Source: Candidatus Pacearchaeota archaeon (GTDB taxonomy: Archaea; Nanobdellota; Nanobdellia; Pacearchaeales; UBA284). Taken from it: DNA of 50,600 bases. A program made the position numbers and the translations under genes. The notes under the pieces are model-generated. The model was not told the DNA's origin and did not search any database. It saw nothing but the letters and a program-made list of their open reading frames with translations. The stretch spans positions 1 through 50,600 of the forward strand of contig JAPLYB010000036.1 of NCBI GenBank assembly GCA_026395795.1. The letters run 5' to 3'. This document shows, piece after piece, positions 1-8,669 of the stretch (its first letter is position 1; every line of letters begins with the position of its first letter).

Positions 1-1
1 A

Positions 2-307
2 GTTGCAAATTTATCTTTTGGTGTTCCAATCGCGTGCAAGAAGTATAAATTGGAACACAACAACAATCCGATTGAAAGATATAACGGAAAACTAAAGGAT
101 AGACTAAATGGAATTAGAAAAGGATTTGGCAGTTTTGAAGGGGCAGAGGACTTTATGAATTTACAATGTGTAATTCATAATTTTGTAAATCCCCATCAAG
201 AATTGAAAGATAAAACTCCAGCAGAAATGGCAGGTATCTTTCTGCCATTGGGTAGAAACAAAATCTTAGGATTGGCGAGATATTTGGCTAATATCCCGAC
301 AATCTGA
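2..307 (+). pseudogene. C-terminal part of a DDE transposase, truncated by the window edge
   Basis: Open frame runs from base 2 (VANLSFGVPIACKKYKLEHNNNPIERYNGKLKDRLNGIRKGFGSFEGAEDFMNLQCVIHNFVNPH...TPAEMAGI); E-H-N-N-N-P-I-E-R-x-N region is typical of archaeal DDE IS transposases. The TTG at 50 is not the true start. Confidence 0.8.
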
Positions 308-320
308 CAGTGTCCTTTTT

Positions 321-425
321 TAGGTTTATTATGACAAATAAGAAATCCGAGATTACAACCGCAATCTTCTAAATATCTATTTAATTGTCTTATCTGTGAA
401 ATAGAAATATGCCCCGGTCTCCATG
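321..425 (-). pseudogene. Coding remnant (SWRPGHISISQIRQLNRYLEDCGCNLGFLICHNKPKKG), apparently cut by the IS end
   Basis: Minus-strand open frame with protein-like composition that ends abruptly at the transposon boundary (ggacactgtcag). Confidence 0.4.
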
Positions 426-427
426 AT

Positions 428-823
428 TTACTTCAACGTAAAATACGGGGGAGTTGTAACTCCGTGAAACAATTGCAAAGTTGCTTGATAATTGGTTTCA
501 TTCAATAAAAAATCATAAAGATTTTGCCATCTTGCAACACCAGGGATTCTTATAATTGGTATCTCTTCAGCTCTTCTCCCAGTAGCGATATCTAGATCGG
601 TATGGCTCGCATGTTGATAAAAAAGAATTAAGACGCCAATATTTCTAGACTTAGAATACAAAGTTTTTCTTCCAGCTCTACGGTTAGACACATGATGATA
701 GCCCGACTTCGCCCCAAAATGGCCCTTTAATAAATCATCAAGTTCGTTTATTGTCCTGTAACCCCCAAGTACGAGAACACTTAATCCATCAAACAATTTC
801 GCCGTATTATCTTCTAACATCAT
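428..823 (-). CDS. Hypothetical protein, DUF2325-like Rossmann-type fold suspected
   Basis: 131 aa ORF; VLVLGGY..., GVLILFYQHASHTDLDIATGRRAEEIPIIRI pattern. Confidence 0.5.
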   Translation of the reverse strand: MMLEDNTAKLFDGLSVLVLGGYRTINELDDLLKGHFGAKSGYHHVSNRRAGRKTLYSKSRNIGVLILFYQHASHTDLDIATGRRAEEIPIIRIPGVARWQNLYDFLLNETNYQATLQLFHGVTTPPYFTLK

Positions 824-884
824 TTAGGGTAAAGGATCTTCTTTAAAAACATTATCAAAAAAAATAAAAAAATAAAAAGTTAAA

Positions 885-1736
885 TTAGTTATCTGTTTCC
901 GCAAAAGGTTGTCCTTGAGTTTGTTGTCCAGCTACTTTCTTATGCAATCCCGGATTTGGCCACCAGAGCGATTTAGCAGACATTAAATCCATATTCCAAT
1001 CTCCTTTATAACTTCCAGACTCAAGATTCATATCTCCTTTCCATAGTGTTATTGAATCAAACTTTATTCTGTCTAAACTCAATTCTCCAACAACATCCAA
1101 ATTGCTTGTATCTGTAGATGTAATAACCTTTGGTGTTTTGATGATTCCTAGTTTTCTACCTAAACCAACAAAAAACCCTTTCTTCTCATTTGCAGTAGAA
1201 TTATCTGCAAGATTTTGCGGTAGGATGTAAAAAGATATACTGCCGTTGTTTACATCATTCTCATTTTTTTCTAAAAGTCTGTAAGTAACATGTTCTTTTC
1301 CTCTTCCTATAACCAAAATCCCTTGATAAGAGTCAATCTCAGCACTTTTTGGCTTGTAATTCTGCAAAAGTTCTTTTAACTTTTGTCTTAATACTGCAGG
1401 ATCACCCTTATACTGTTCTTTCAAATTCTTTGCTTCTTCAAGAATGCTTGCATTGAATGTAGTTGTTCTTACTTTTCCAATCCACATTCTTATATGCCTT
1501 GCATCACTTCCATCTGTCTTCTCAGCATACCCTATTAAAGCGCCAACAGGCCCTATAACACTAAGACTTTGCTCTATCTCTGCCTGATTTAAATCAGAAT
1601 TATCCACTGCTAGATCGGTTACATCTTCTGCAAGAACGAATGCTCCTGCGAAAATTGAAACAATCATCAAAGTCAACAAGCTTACCATTAAAATAGTCTT
1701 CATTCTATTCAAACCCCCTTTCAAATTGTTTTTCAT
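885..1736 (-). CDS. Secreted/lipid-anchored hypothetical protein with N-terminal signal sequence
   Basis: 283 aa; MKTILMVSLLTLMIVSIFAGAFVLA signal-like N terminus. Confidence 0.6.
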   Translation of the reverse strand: MKNNLKGGLNRMKTILMVSLLTLMIVSIFAGAFVLAEDVTDLAVDNSDLNQAEIEQSLSVIGPVGALIGYAEKTDGSDARHIRMWIGKVRTTTFNASILEEAKNLKEQYKGDPAVLRQKLKELLQNYKPKSAEIDSYQGILVIGRGKEHVTYRLLEKNENDVNNGSISFYILPQNLADNSTANEKKGFFVGLGRKLGIIKTPKVITSTDTSNLDVVGELSLDRIKFDSITLWKGDMNLESGSYKGDWNMDLMSAKSLWWPNPGLHKKVAGQQTQGQPFAETDN

Positions 1737-1957
1737 GTTTTAAATTAAAGTTGTTTTTTATGCTTGATTTACATGTTCTTCTTAATCTGTACAAACAAAA
1801 AATACATCGATATGATGCTGAAAAATTCTTTGATTTTTTCTTGTATTTTTTTAACCATTTTATTCTATCCTCCAATCATAGAAAATCAGAAAGAAAGAAT
1901 CTATTTAGTTTCTGGGTGGAACAAAAGTGGAACAATAATAAGACAAACTTTAAATTT

Positions 1958-2740
1958 TTATCTCACAATAAGTTTAACAACATTCAATTTTCCGCTTCCT
2001 TCCTTAATTATAATTCCTTTTTTAGCAAGATTGCTCAAATGTCTTGAAAAAGAAGCTTTTGGGATCTCACTCAACTTCTGCAATCTTCCTTGAGTACTTC
2101 TTCTGCCTTCTTTAATCAAGATATCAATTATTAAATTTTCTCTTTGATTAAGTATCCTACGAATGCTAGCTAATTTACTTTCCTTTTTTTTAATAACTCT
2201 TTTCACAAGAACTTCTTTCTTTCCTTTCCTAGTTCTTAAAAATAAGATAATTACTGCAGCAATCAACAGAATAAGAATCACAATGACAATCACATTCATC
2301 CAATTAACTTGTACTGGAATATCTTCCAGCGTATAAACTAAATTCACATTCAACCCGTCTTTTCCTGAAAATTCTAAAACAAGCAATCCCTGATCAGAGC
2401 TTATTACAGGAGTTCCAGAATAGGAAAGAAGTTTTGCAGTAACAGGAAGGCTTATCCTGACATAATAGTCATCATAAAGCTGGCTAGAATTTAAGTTAAA
2501 AATCCAATTTGCTCCTTGTTTTATTGTTAAATCCTGAGTAAATCCAGAGAGAGATTTGTTTTCAAAATCAATTCCTGCAATATCCGGATTTGCATCAGCA
2601 ATCCCTAGAACAATTGCCCCACCTTGATTATCTAAAACCACGTTAAGAGAAAGTTCTTGTGCGTTTATACAAGAACTAAAAAAGATGATTCCAATCAATA
2701 CTATACCAAACAACCCTAAAGATTTATTCCAACCCACCAT
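1958..2740 (-). CDS. Membrane-anchored winged-helix transcriptional regulator
   Basis: Signal peptide, extracellular beta-rich region, TM helix (VNWMNVIVIVILILLIAAVIILFL) and C-terminal wHTH (LIIDILIKEGRRSTQGRLQKLSEIPKASFSRHLSNLAKKGII). Confidence 0.75.
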   Translation of the reverse strand: MVGWNKSLGLFGIVLIGIIFFSSCINAQELSLNVVLDNQGGAIVLGIADANPDIAGIDFENKSLSGFTQDLTIKQGANWIFNLNSSQLYDDYYVRISLPVTAKLLSYSGTPVISSDQGLLVLEFSGKDGLNVNLVYTLEDIPVQVNWMNVIVIVILILLIAAVIILFLRTRKGKKEVLVKRVIKKKESKLASIRRILNQRENLIIDILIKEGRRSTQGRLQKLSEIPKASFSRHLSNLAKKGIIIKEGSGKLNVVKLIVR

Positions 2741-2751
2741 TTTACCTCTTT

Positions 2752-3126
2752 TTAAATTATTCTCAAATTAAGCTCTTTTGCCTTCTCTATACTAATTGCA
2801 AAATTCTTTCCAGTATCTTCAAGGTGCTCTGGTTTGACAAAAAGCCATTCTGTTCTTAAAAACTTAAACGCAAGTATTGGTTGAACACCAAATTTTTTAG
2901 CAAAATGTACAAAATCAGTCATTTGCTCTTTGGTTATGTATCTCCTTTTATCTCTTGATGTTTTAACTTCAATAGCATAAGACTGTTCTCCATTTCCAGC
3001 TAATAAATCACATGAAGGTTCTGGCATGCATCCAGAGCCAGCAACTCGAACAACAGCAAATTCTCTATCCCAAAGTAAATGAAACAATTCCCTTTCAGCT
3101 GCAATCCCCTTTTTTTTGTTTCCCAT
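2752..3126 (-). CDS. hjc: Holliday junction resolvase Hjc
   Basis: KKKGIAAERELFHLLWD...VRVAGSG...CDLLAG...YAIEVKTSRDKRRYI motif set. Confidence 0.85.
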   Translation of the reverse strand: MGNKKKGIAAERELFHLLWDREFAVVRVAGSGCMPEPSCDLLAGNGEQSYAIEVKTSRDKRRYITKEQMTDFVHFAKKFGVQPILAFKFLRTEWLFVKPEHLEDTGKNFAISIEKAKELNLRII

Positions 3127-3212
3127 TTTTATGTATATTACAAAACAGTAATGTATTTAAAACTTTTTTCATGTAAATAAAATGGATAAAACTGAACTAG
3201 CTACAATCTATT

Positions 3213-3416
3213 TTGGTTCACGCCTGGGATAACCTCGATTCAAATCCACAATTTTCTTTAGCTTGCACAGATAATATAATTGCGTATTATGCTGAGGCAG
3301 AAAGAAAGGGTAATTTTGAAGAACTAGAAGCAATAAAACCATTGTATGAGGAAGCGCTAACTCTTAGAGATATTGTTCAAATCCCAAAAACGTGCTTAGA
3401 ATTGTTGCTCGCCTAG
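3213..3416 (+). CDS. Small hypothetical protein, possibly frameshifted from an ATG at 3182
   Basis: 67 aa with TTG start; an upstream ATG frame (MDKTELATIYFG) is one base out of phase. Confidence 0.3.
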   Translation: MVHAWDNLDSNPQFSLACTDNIIAYYAEAERKGNFEELEAIKPLYEEALTLRDIVQIPKTCLELLLA

Positions 3417-3577
3417 ACATCCTGCGGCAGAATCGTGGTCCTATGATTTGCTTTTGCTCTTTCCTCTGCTTTCTTTAGAATTTCTTCAATTTTCTTATTA
3501 AGTGCTTCTGGCAGATCAACAGAAACTCTCAGTTTCACAACTTCTTTTATCTTATTTTTAACAATTAAGTCTGCCAT
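3413..3577 (-). CDS. DUF1931-like short histone-fold protein (54 aa, not in ORF track)
   Basis: MADLIVKNKIKEVVKLRVSVDLPEALNKKIEEILKKAEERAKANHRTTILPQDV; resembles archaeal DUF1931/histone-fold proteins. Confidence 0.7.
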   Translation of the reverse strand: MADLIVKNKIKEVVKLRVSVDLPEALNKKIEEILKKAEERAKANHRTTILPQDV

Positions 3578-3660
3578 CTTCTTCCTTTTCAAATTAAGCG
3601 AATATATTAAAAAATAAAATGCCCGAAAATCTCCTGATTTTCGAGGGAATTAAATTAAAA

Positions 3661-3825
3661 TTAACATTGGGGTTTGTTTTTTCCAACAATCTTGAACATG
3701 TTGGTTCCACATTCCACGCATTTTCCTGTTACAGCCCAAGTTCCTGGCTTGATCTCTCTTGGAGCAGGGTCTTTCATTTTTCTTTTGTCCTTGCACTTCA
3801 TGCATCTTCCTTCAAATTCTACCAT
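3661..3825 (-). CDS. Small zinc-ribbon protein, DUF5679-like (54 aa)
   Basis: MVEFEGRCMKCKDKRKMKDPAPREIKPGTWAVTGKCVECGTNMFKIVGKNKPQC; two CxxC; GGAGG 11 nt upstream of ATG. Confidence 0.7.
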   Translation of the reverse strand: MVEFEGRCMKCKDKRKMKDPAPREIKPGTWAVTGKCVECGTNMFKIVGKNKPQC

Positions 3826-3985
3826 TTTTTGTTTTTCCTCCTTTGAGTTTAGTAAATCAATGATTATCAGCTAAATCTTTTAGCGACGATGGAATTAGAA
3901 TGTCTTAGTTTATAAAGCTTGCTAAAGCACATTTATAGAAAATAAAAATCTCAATATAATGGACATATGATTAACCATAACTAAC

Positions 3986-4825
3986 TTACTTCGTTTTTGT
4001 TACCTTACTAAGTATTTTTCCATGGTCCATAACATTATCCAACTTAACTTCTACCAAGCAACCGAAATCTCCTTGTCCCCCCACCCAATGCGTTTTTGCA
4101 AAAGAATAATCACAGTGATGACAAACAGAAGAACATATTCTATCAGTTTCATCAAAGCGATTAAGGTGTCTTCTGCCTTCCAAATCCGATTCACAACGGC
4201 CAATATTCACATAAACCGAGGCAGTTGAAATCCCCACTCTCTTTCCTTTAAAATGAAAATCAGCAGGGTCTATCACTAAATTTTTTTCTTGCAGTTCTCG
4301 TCCAGACATGTCCTTTAATGACAAAACCAAGCCATATTCTGAATCTCCTGGAACTAACTTCAAAGCCTTCAAGTAAATTAACTTTCCTCCACAAATGCTA
4401 ATCCCTCTTAACCCAAGCTCTCTACACAATTCTTCTGGAATTCGACCATTACCCCTATAAGCATCAGGAGTAGGGTTTAGAACAACCCCAAATCTAAATG
4501 TAAACGCTCCATTAAAGTCCGTCCCTCTATACATTTCATCTATTAATACATCTAAATTATTATTTCCTTTCATATTTTCTGGAGCAACTTTTGCAGGAAC
4601 TAATTTCGGGAAAGCCATATAAAAGCAAACATTGGACAGTAAAGAAGTTTTACCGAAATCACCATCAACGCTTCTTGGCTCTCTCAATATCTGTAGCGCT
4701 TTTTTTGAAAAACCCTGTCCAGATAGAGAATTAACATAGGCCTTATAATCCGGCAGTCTGTCAGCATTTTCCATAACGAGTGTTCCGATCTGCTTTTTTT
4801 CATAAAGAGGCATTTGCTTTGGCAT
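3986..4825 (-). CDS. Hypothetical protein with Cys/His-rich C-terminal segment
   Basis: 279 aa ORF; RICSSVCHHCDYSFAKTHW. Confidence 0.6.
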   Translation of the reverse strand: MPKQMPLYEKKQIGTLVMENADRLPDYKAYVNSLSGQGFSKKALQILREPRSVDGDFGKTSLLSNVCFYMAFPKLVPAKVAPENMKGNNNLDVLIDEMYRGTDFNGAFTFRFGVVLNPTPDAYRGNGRIPEELCRELGLRGISICGGKLIYLKALKLVPGDSEYGLVLSLKDMSGRELQEKNLVIDPADFHFKGKRVGISTASVYVNIGRCESDLEGRRHLNRFDETDRICSSVCHHCDYSFAKTHWVGGQGDFGCLVEVKLDNVMDHGKILSKVTKTK

Positions 4826-4888
4826 GATTTCTAAATACCTAGAAACTTTTTAAACCTTTCGTCAATGTCATTCTAGAATTAATATTAA

Positions 4889-6373
4889 TTAAGATTTCTC
4901 TTCACCAATCTTTTTCTCTTCTAAATTTTTCATGAATGGAAAGAAGATAACATCTCTTATTGATGGGGAATTTGTTAATAACATAACAATCCTGTCCACC
5001 CCAATCCCGATTCCTCCTGTTGGGGGCATGCCGTGTTCCATGGCATTCAAAAAATCATTATCAACATCGCTAGTCCAAGGCTCTTCTTCATTCTTTCTTT
5101 CTCTAACTTGCTCTTCAAGTAATTTTCTTTGTAAAAGAGGATCGTTTAATTCAGAATAAGCATTTCCGAGTTCCATACCACAGCAAGTTGGTTCAAATCT
5201 TTCAATTAAAGCAGGATTCTCTCTATGAATCTTGCATAAAGGACAGGTTTCTTTAGGATAATCTATAACAATTGTTGGTTCAACTATCTTTTTGGCAAAT
5301 GTTTCAAATAATTCATTGATTAACTCTCCTCTTGGAGATTTTTTACTCACTTTATCTGGAGCGTATTTTTCAGCTATTTTGAATAATTCATCATCAGACA
5401 TTTTTTCCACATTTATATCAAAATTTTCATTGATAGCATCATGCATAGTTACTCTTCTCCACTTTCCGAAATCAATTTTATTTCCCTGATATTCAAACTT
5501 GGTTGTTCCAAGAATCTTTTTAGCAACAAAAGCCATCATTTCTTCAAATAAGTCTGCAACTCCATCCCGGTCAATATACGCTTCATAAGATTCAAGCATA
5601 GTAAACTCAGGATTATGCTGCATGTCAACTGATTCGTTTCTAAAGTTCTTGCATATAGTATAAACTTTTTCAAATCCACCGACTAATAATCTCTTTAAAT
5701 AAAGTTCAGGAGAAACTCCCAAGTATATATCCATATCCAAATCATTGAGGTGTGTTTCAAATGGTTTTGCAGCTGCTCCGCCATAAATGGGCTGCAAGAT
5801 CGGGGTTTCAACTTCAAGGTAACCTTTAGAATTTAAAAATTCCTTAATCGCTTGGATTATCTTTGTTCTTGTAATAAAAACTTCTTTAACTTTCGGATTT
5901 GCAATTAGATCAAGATATCTTTTTCTGTATCTCTCTTCCACATCTTGCAATCCATGAAATTTTTCAGGTAAAGGCAAGATTGCTTTTGTTAAGATGGTGG
6001 ATTTTGTAACAAAAACAGAAAGCTCTCCTCTTTTTGTCCTGAAGATAGTCCCTTCAACACCAATAAAATCTCCTGCATCAATATTTTTTATTTCACTTGA
6101 GATTTTATCTTTAAACACAAGCTGGATTTTTCCAGATCCATCTTGTAAAGAAATAAAATTAATCCGGCCCATATCTCTCACAGACATGACTCTTCCGCAA
6201 ACACTGACTTTTGTTTTATCCTCTCCCTCATTTTTAAGATCTTTGAATTTTTCTTGCAATTCCTGAGCGAGATGAGTTCTGTTATAACTATAAGGATAAG
6301 GATTAATTCCCTTTTTTCTAAGCTCCTCGATTTTCTTGAGTCTTTCTTTTACAATCTCATCTTCACGTGTCAT
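4889..6373 (-). CDS. lysS: Lysyl-tRNA synthetase, class II
   Basis: OB-fold plus class II motifs (FETHLNDLDMDIYLGVSPELYLKRLLVGGFEKVYTICKNFRNE...GIGIGVDRIVMLL). Confidence 0.95.
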   Translation of the reverse strand: MTREDEIVKERLKKIEELRKKGINPYPYSYNRTHLAQELQEKFKDLKNEGEDKTKVSVCGRVMSVRDMGRINFISLQDGSGKIQLVFKDKISSEIKNIDAGDFIGVEGTIFRTKRGELSVFVTKSTILTKAILPLPEKFHGLQDVEERYRKRYLDLIANPKVKEVFITRTKIIQAIKEFLNSKGYLEVETPILQPIYGGAAAKPFETHLNDLDMDIYLGVSPELYLKRLLVGGFEKVYTICKNFRNESVDMQHNPEFTMLESYEAYIDRDGVADLFEEMMAFVAKKILGTTKFEYQGNKIDFGKWRRVTMHDAINENFDINVEKMSDDELFKIAEKYAPDKVSKKSPRGELINELFETFAKKIVEPTIVIDYPKETCPLCKIHRENPALIERFEPTCCGMELGNAYSELNDPLLQRKLLEEQVRERKNEEEPWTSDVDNDFLNAMEHGMPPTGGIGIGVDRIVMLLTNSPSIRDVIFFPFMKNLEEKKIGEEKS

Positions 6374-6411
6374 AAAAACCTAAAATAGACTTGATTTAAA
6401 TATGTTTTGAA

Positions 6412-6996
6412 TTAATTTGCTCTTAGATCCAATTCATTCTGCAAAATCGTCAAGCTCTGACTTGCAAAATACATAACTTTTCCTAAAGAAATCATCTTAG
6501 CAATTTTTTCAATCTCTTTCTTCTCTTGCTTGGGGATTCCTTCATGATCTCCTAAAACAAAAACAGCTTCTTTTAAATCTGATTTAACATTTCTTAAACT
6601 CTCTCCCTTCAAATCCAACAAATAAATCTCTTTGCCTTCTTTTTTTAAATCATTCACAACCTCAAGAAAGTTTTTTCTTTCAATAAAACAAGAATCAAAT
6701 ACTTCTGTTCTCTGCCCTCTCTTATATTTGTACAACATTTTCTTAATCAAACCAGCAACATCCTTCTTAGAAACAAACTCTTTGTTCTTTTCATTTATTT
6801 CAAGAATAATATGTCTTGGAGGATCAGGTTGTCCATAAAATATCAAATGAAGTCTAACTTCTGGTCTGATGGCATTTGAAACAAAAAAACTATTAATAAC
6901 AAAATGGCATACAATATCCATTCTCCCAGCATCTTTCAAATCTTTAAAGTTTCCTGTTGTGCTTGCTTTAGATGAAAAATAAATAAATTCCCTCAT
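6412..6996 (-). CDS. trmY: tRNA (pseudouridine(54)-N(1))-methyltransferase TrmY
   Basis: MREFIYFSSKASTTGNFKDLKDAGRMDIVCHFVINSFFVSNAIRPEV; VLGDHEGIPKQE. Confidence 0.85.
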   Translation of the reverse strand: MREFIYFSSKASTTGNFKDLKDAGRMDIVCHFVINSFFVSNAIRPEVRLHLIFYGQPDPPRHIILEINEKNKEFVSKKDVAGLIKKMLYKYKRGQRTEVFDSCFIERKNFLEVVNDLKKEGKEIYLLDLKGESLRNVKSDLKEAVFVLGDHEGIPKQEKKEIEKIAKMISLGKVMYFASQSLTILQNELDLRAN

Positions 6997-7037
6997 AATT
7001 AAGAATATCGAATAAGATATTTAAATGTTAATAAAAT

Positions 7038-7907
7038 TCAATTGCAAGATTCACATGTGCTACATTTCCCCTTGAAACCAACTTCTTTCAACATTTTACA
7101 AGCTTTGCATATTTCATTCCTTGAAGGCTCGCCACATAATTTGCAATATTTCAAATCCTTTCCAACAGTCTTCCTAAGATCTTTTTGTATAATCAAGAAG
7201 TTTTTAACAAGATTCTCCTTCACACAAGAACTAATTTTTTCAAGTTCATCAAGTTTTCTTCTAATTTCATGCCTAAACGCTCCAACAACGCAAGGACACC
7301 TTTGATAAAGTACTGGAAATTTTTTCTCTCTTGAATAAATTTCAACATCTTTCTCTTTCATAAAATACAATGGCTTGATTCTCGCAACAAATTTTCTATC
7401 TTGTATTGACCCGGTTAATGGACCGAGATTAACTCCAATCATCGGATTTCCTTTCATTAAATTCATAAGAACATTTTGAGCTTCATCATCAAGATTATGC
7501 CCCGTTACAAGTTTGTTTGCTCCAATTTCTCGAGCTTTTTTGTTTAAAATCCATCTTCTTATTATCCCGCACACAGTACATTGCTTAAGTTTTTGTTTAT
7601 TCTGTAAAACACTCTTGACATAACACATTGCATATCCTATTTCATCTCTTATACTATAAACATACAAAGGGATTTTATATTGTGAACAAAATTTTCGTAC
7701 ATCTTCTTCATTCTCATCACTCCATTTTCCCATAAGGAGATTAATATGTATCGCATGAACATTATATCCGAATTTTTTAAGCAAAAAAGCAACAACTGTC
7801 GAATCTTTTCCTCCAGACATAGCCACAAAGATCTTATCTTTCTTTTTACAAAGACCATACTTTTTGATAGTCTGCCTTATTTTTGACTCAAATTGCTTTT
7901 GATTCAT
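7038..7907 (-). CDS. tRNA 2-thiolation ATPase, TtuA/Ncs6 family
   Basis: PP-loop VAMSGGKDSTVV, CTVCGIIRRW, GHNLDDEAQNVLMN, N- and C-terminal zinc-finger cysteines. Confidence 0.85.
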   Translation of the reverse strand: MNQKQFESKIRQTIKKYGLCKKKDKIFVAMSGGKDSTVVAFLLKKFGYNVHAIHINLLMGKWSDENEEDVRKFCSQYKIPLYVYSIRDEIGYAMCYVKSVLQNKQKLKQCTVCGIIRRWILNKKAREIGANKLVTGHNLDDEAQNVLMNLMKGNPMIGVNLGPLTGSIQDRKFVARIKPLYFMKEKDVEIYSREKKFPVLYQRCPCVVGAFRHEIRRKLDELEKISSCVKENLVKNFLIIQKDLRKTVGKDLKYCKLCGEPSRNEICKACKMLKEVGFKGKCSTCESCN

Positions 7908-8337
7908 TTTTAAAAGTTTTTATGATTTCTTTAGTCGTAAAAATTCTAACAGCTTTCTGCTTTTTAAAATGTTTATCATCACTCCAGACAGGACAATTAA
8001 AAGCAAGAGCTGTTGCTATGAACTGAACATCATTTGGATCTATTTTACTGATTATCTGTATAGCTTTTTCTTTATATGCTCTAGAAAAATATGCAGGGAT
8101 TATCTTCACATATTTTACTAATCTCAGGAATAACACATCAAACTCCCTTTCAGTCAAACCAGTTTTTCTGATTATCTCCTCTTTATGATTTTTTATCTCC
8201 TCGAATTCAAATTCTGGAAAAAGAAAATTCATTTTAAAATTAGTTAGAATCTCTCTGCAGATACCCTCTTTTATTAAAGCAGAAATAAATATGTTGGTAT
8301 CAATTACTATATTCATTAAATCTTTTAGCTGCCGCAC
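7888..8337 (-). CDS. PIN-domain toxin (VapC-like)
   Basis: MNIVIDTNIFISALIKEG...DPNDVQFIATALAFNCPVWSDDKHF; true start probably MNIVID. Confidence 0.8.
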   Translation of the reverse strand: MRQLKDLMNIVIDTNIFISALIKEGICREILTNFKMNFLFPEFEFEEIKNHKEEIIRKTGLTEREFDVLFLRLVKYVKIIPAYFSRAYKEKAIQIISKIDPNDVQFIATALAFNCPVWSDDKHFKKQKAVRIFTTKEIIKTFKNESKAI

Positions 8338-8530
8338 TTTTTATTTTTTTGCTTATCTCTTCAACATCTTTTTTTGTCAATTTGCTCTTTGAAGCCATTC
8401 TATTCATAACTTCCAGATCTTCAATTCTCTGTTCAATAGCATTTCTAGCTACTTCTGCCCATCTTATGTCTGAAAATCCTTTCATCTTTTTATGCAATTC
8501 CTCTGGAATTGCTAAGGTCATGTTTACCAT
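8300..8530 (-). CDS. VapB-like antitoxin (RHH/CopG type)
   Basis: MVNMTLAIPEELHKKMKGFSDIRWAEVARNAIEQRI; overlaps the PIN gene. Confidence 0.7.
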   Translation of the reverse strand: MVNMTLAIPEELHKKMKGFSDIRWAEVARNAIEQRIEDLEVMNRMASKSKLTKKDVEEISKKIKSAAAKRFNEYSN

Positions 8531-8669
8531 TTGTCTTTGTTCCTTTATTTAAATTTATTTACTTATGTTACTTATTTAAGTATAATAAGGTATTTAAACC
8601 TTTCTGAAACATTTTTAAATTCCTTTACCCTAAACAATCATAAAAAAGAGGCAGAAAGAGGCAAAGAAA

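Noticed and set aside
1751-2093. Plus ORFs of 98 and 109 aa
   Set aside because: Overlap the minus wHTH gene and AT-rich spacer; low-complexity Phe/Asn/Ile composition.
3213-3260. tRNA-like T arm (GATTCAAATCC)
   Set aside because: No pairing T stem or acceptor/anticodon arms around it.
7888-8530. Novel defence system at the PIN/RHH pair
   Set aside because: Organisation is an ordinary VapBC-like toxin-antitoxin pair.
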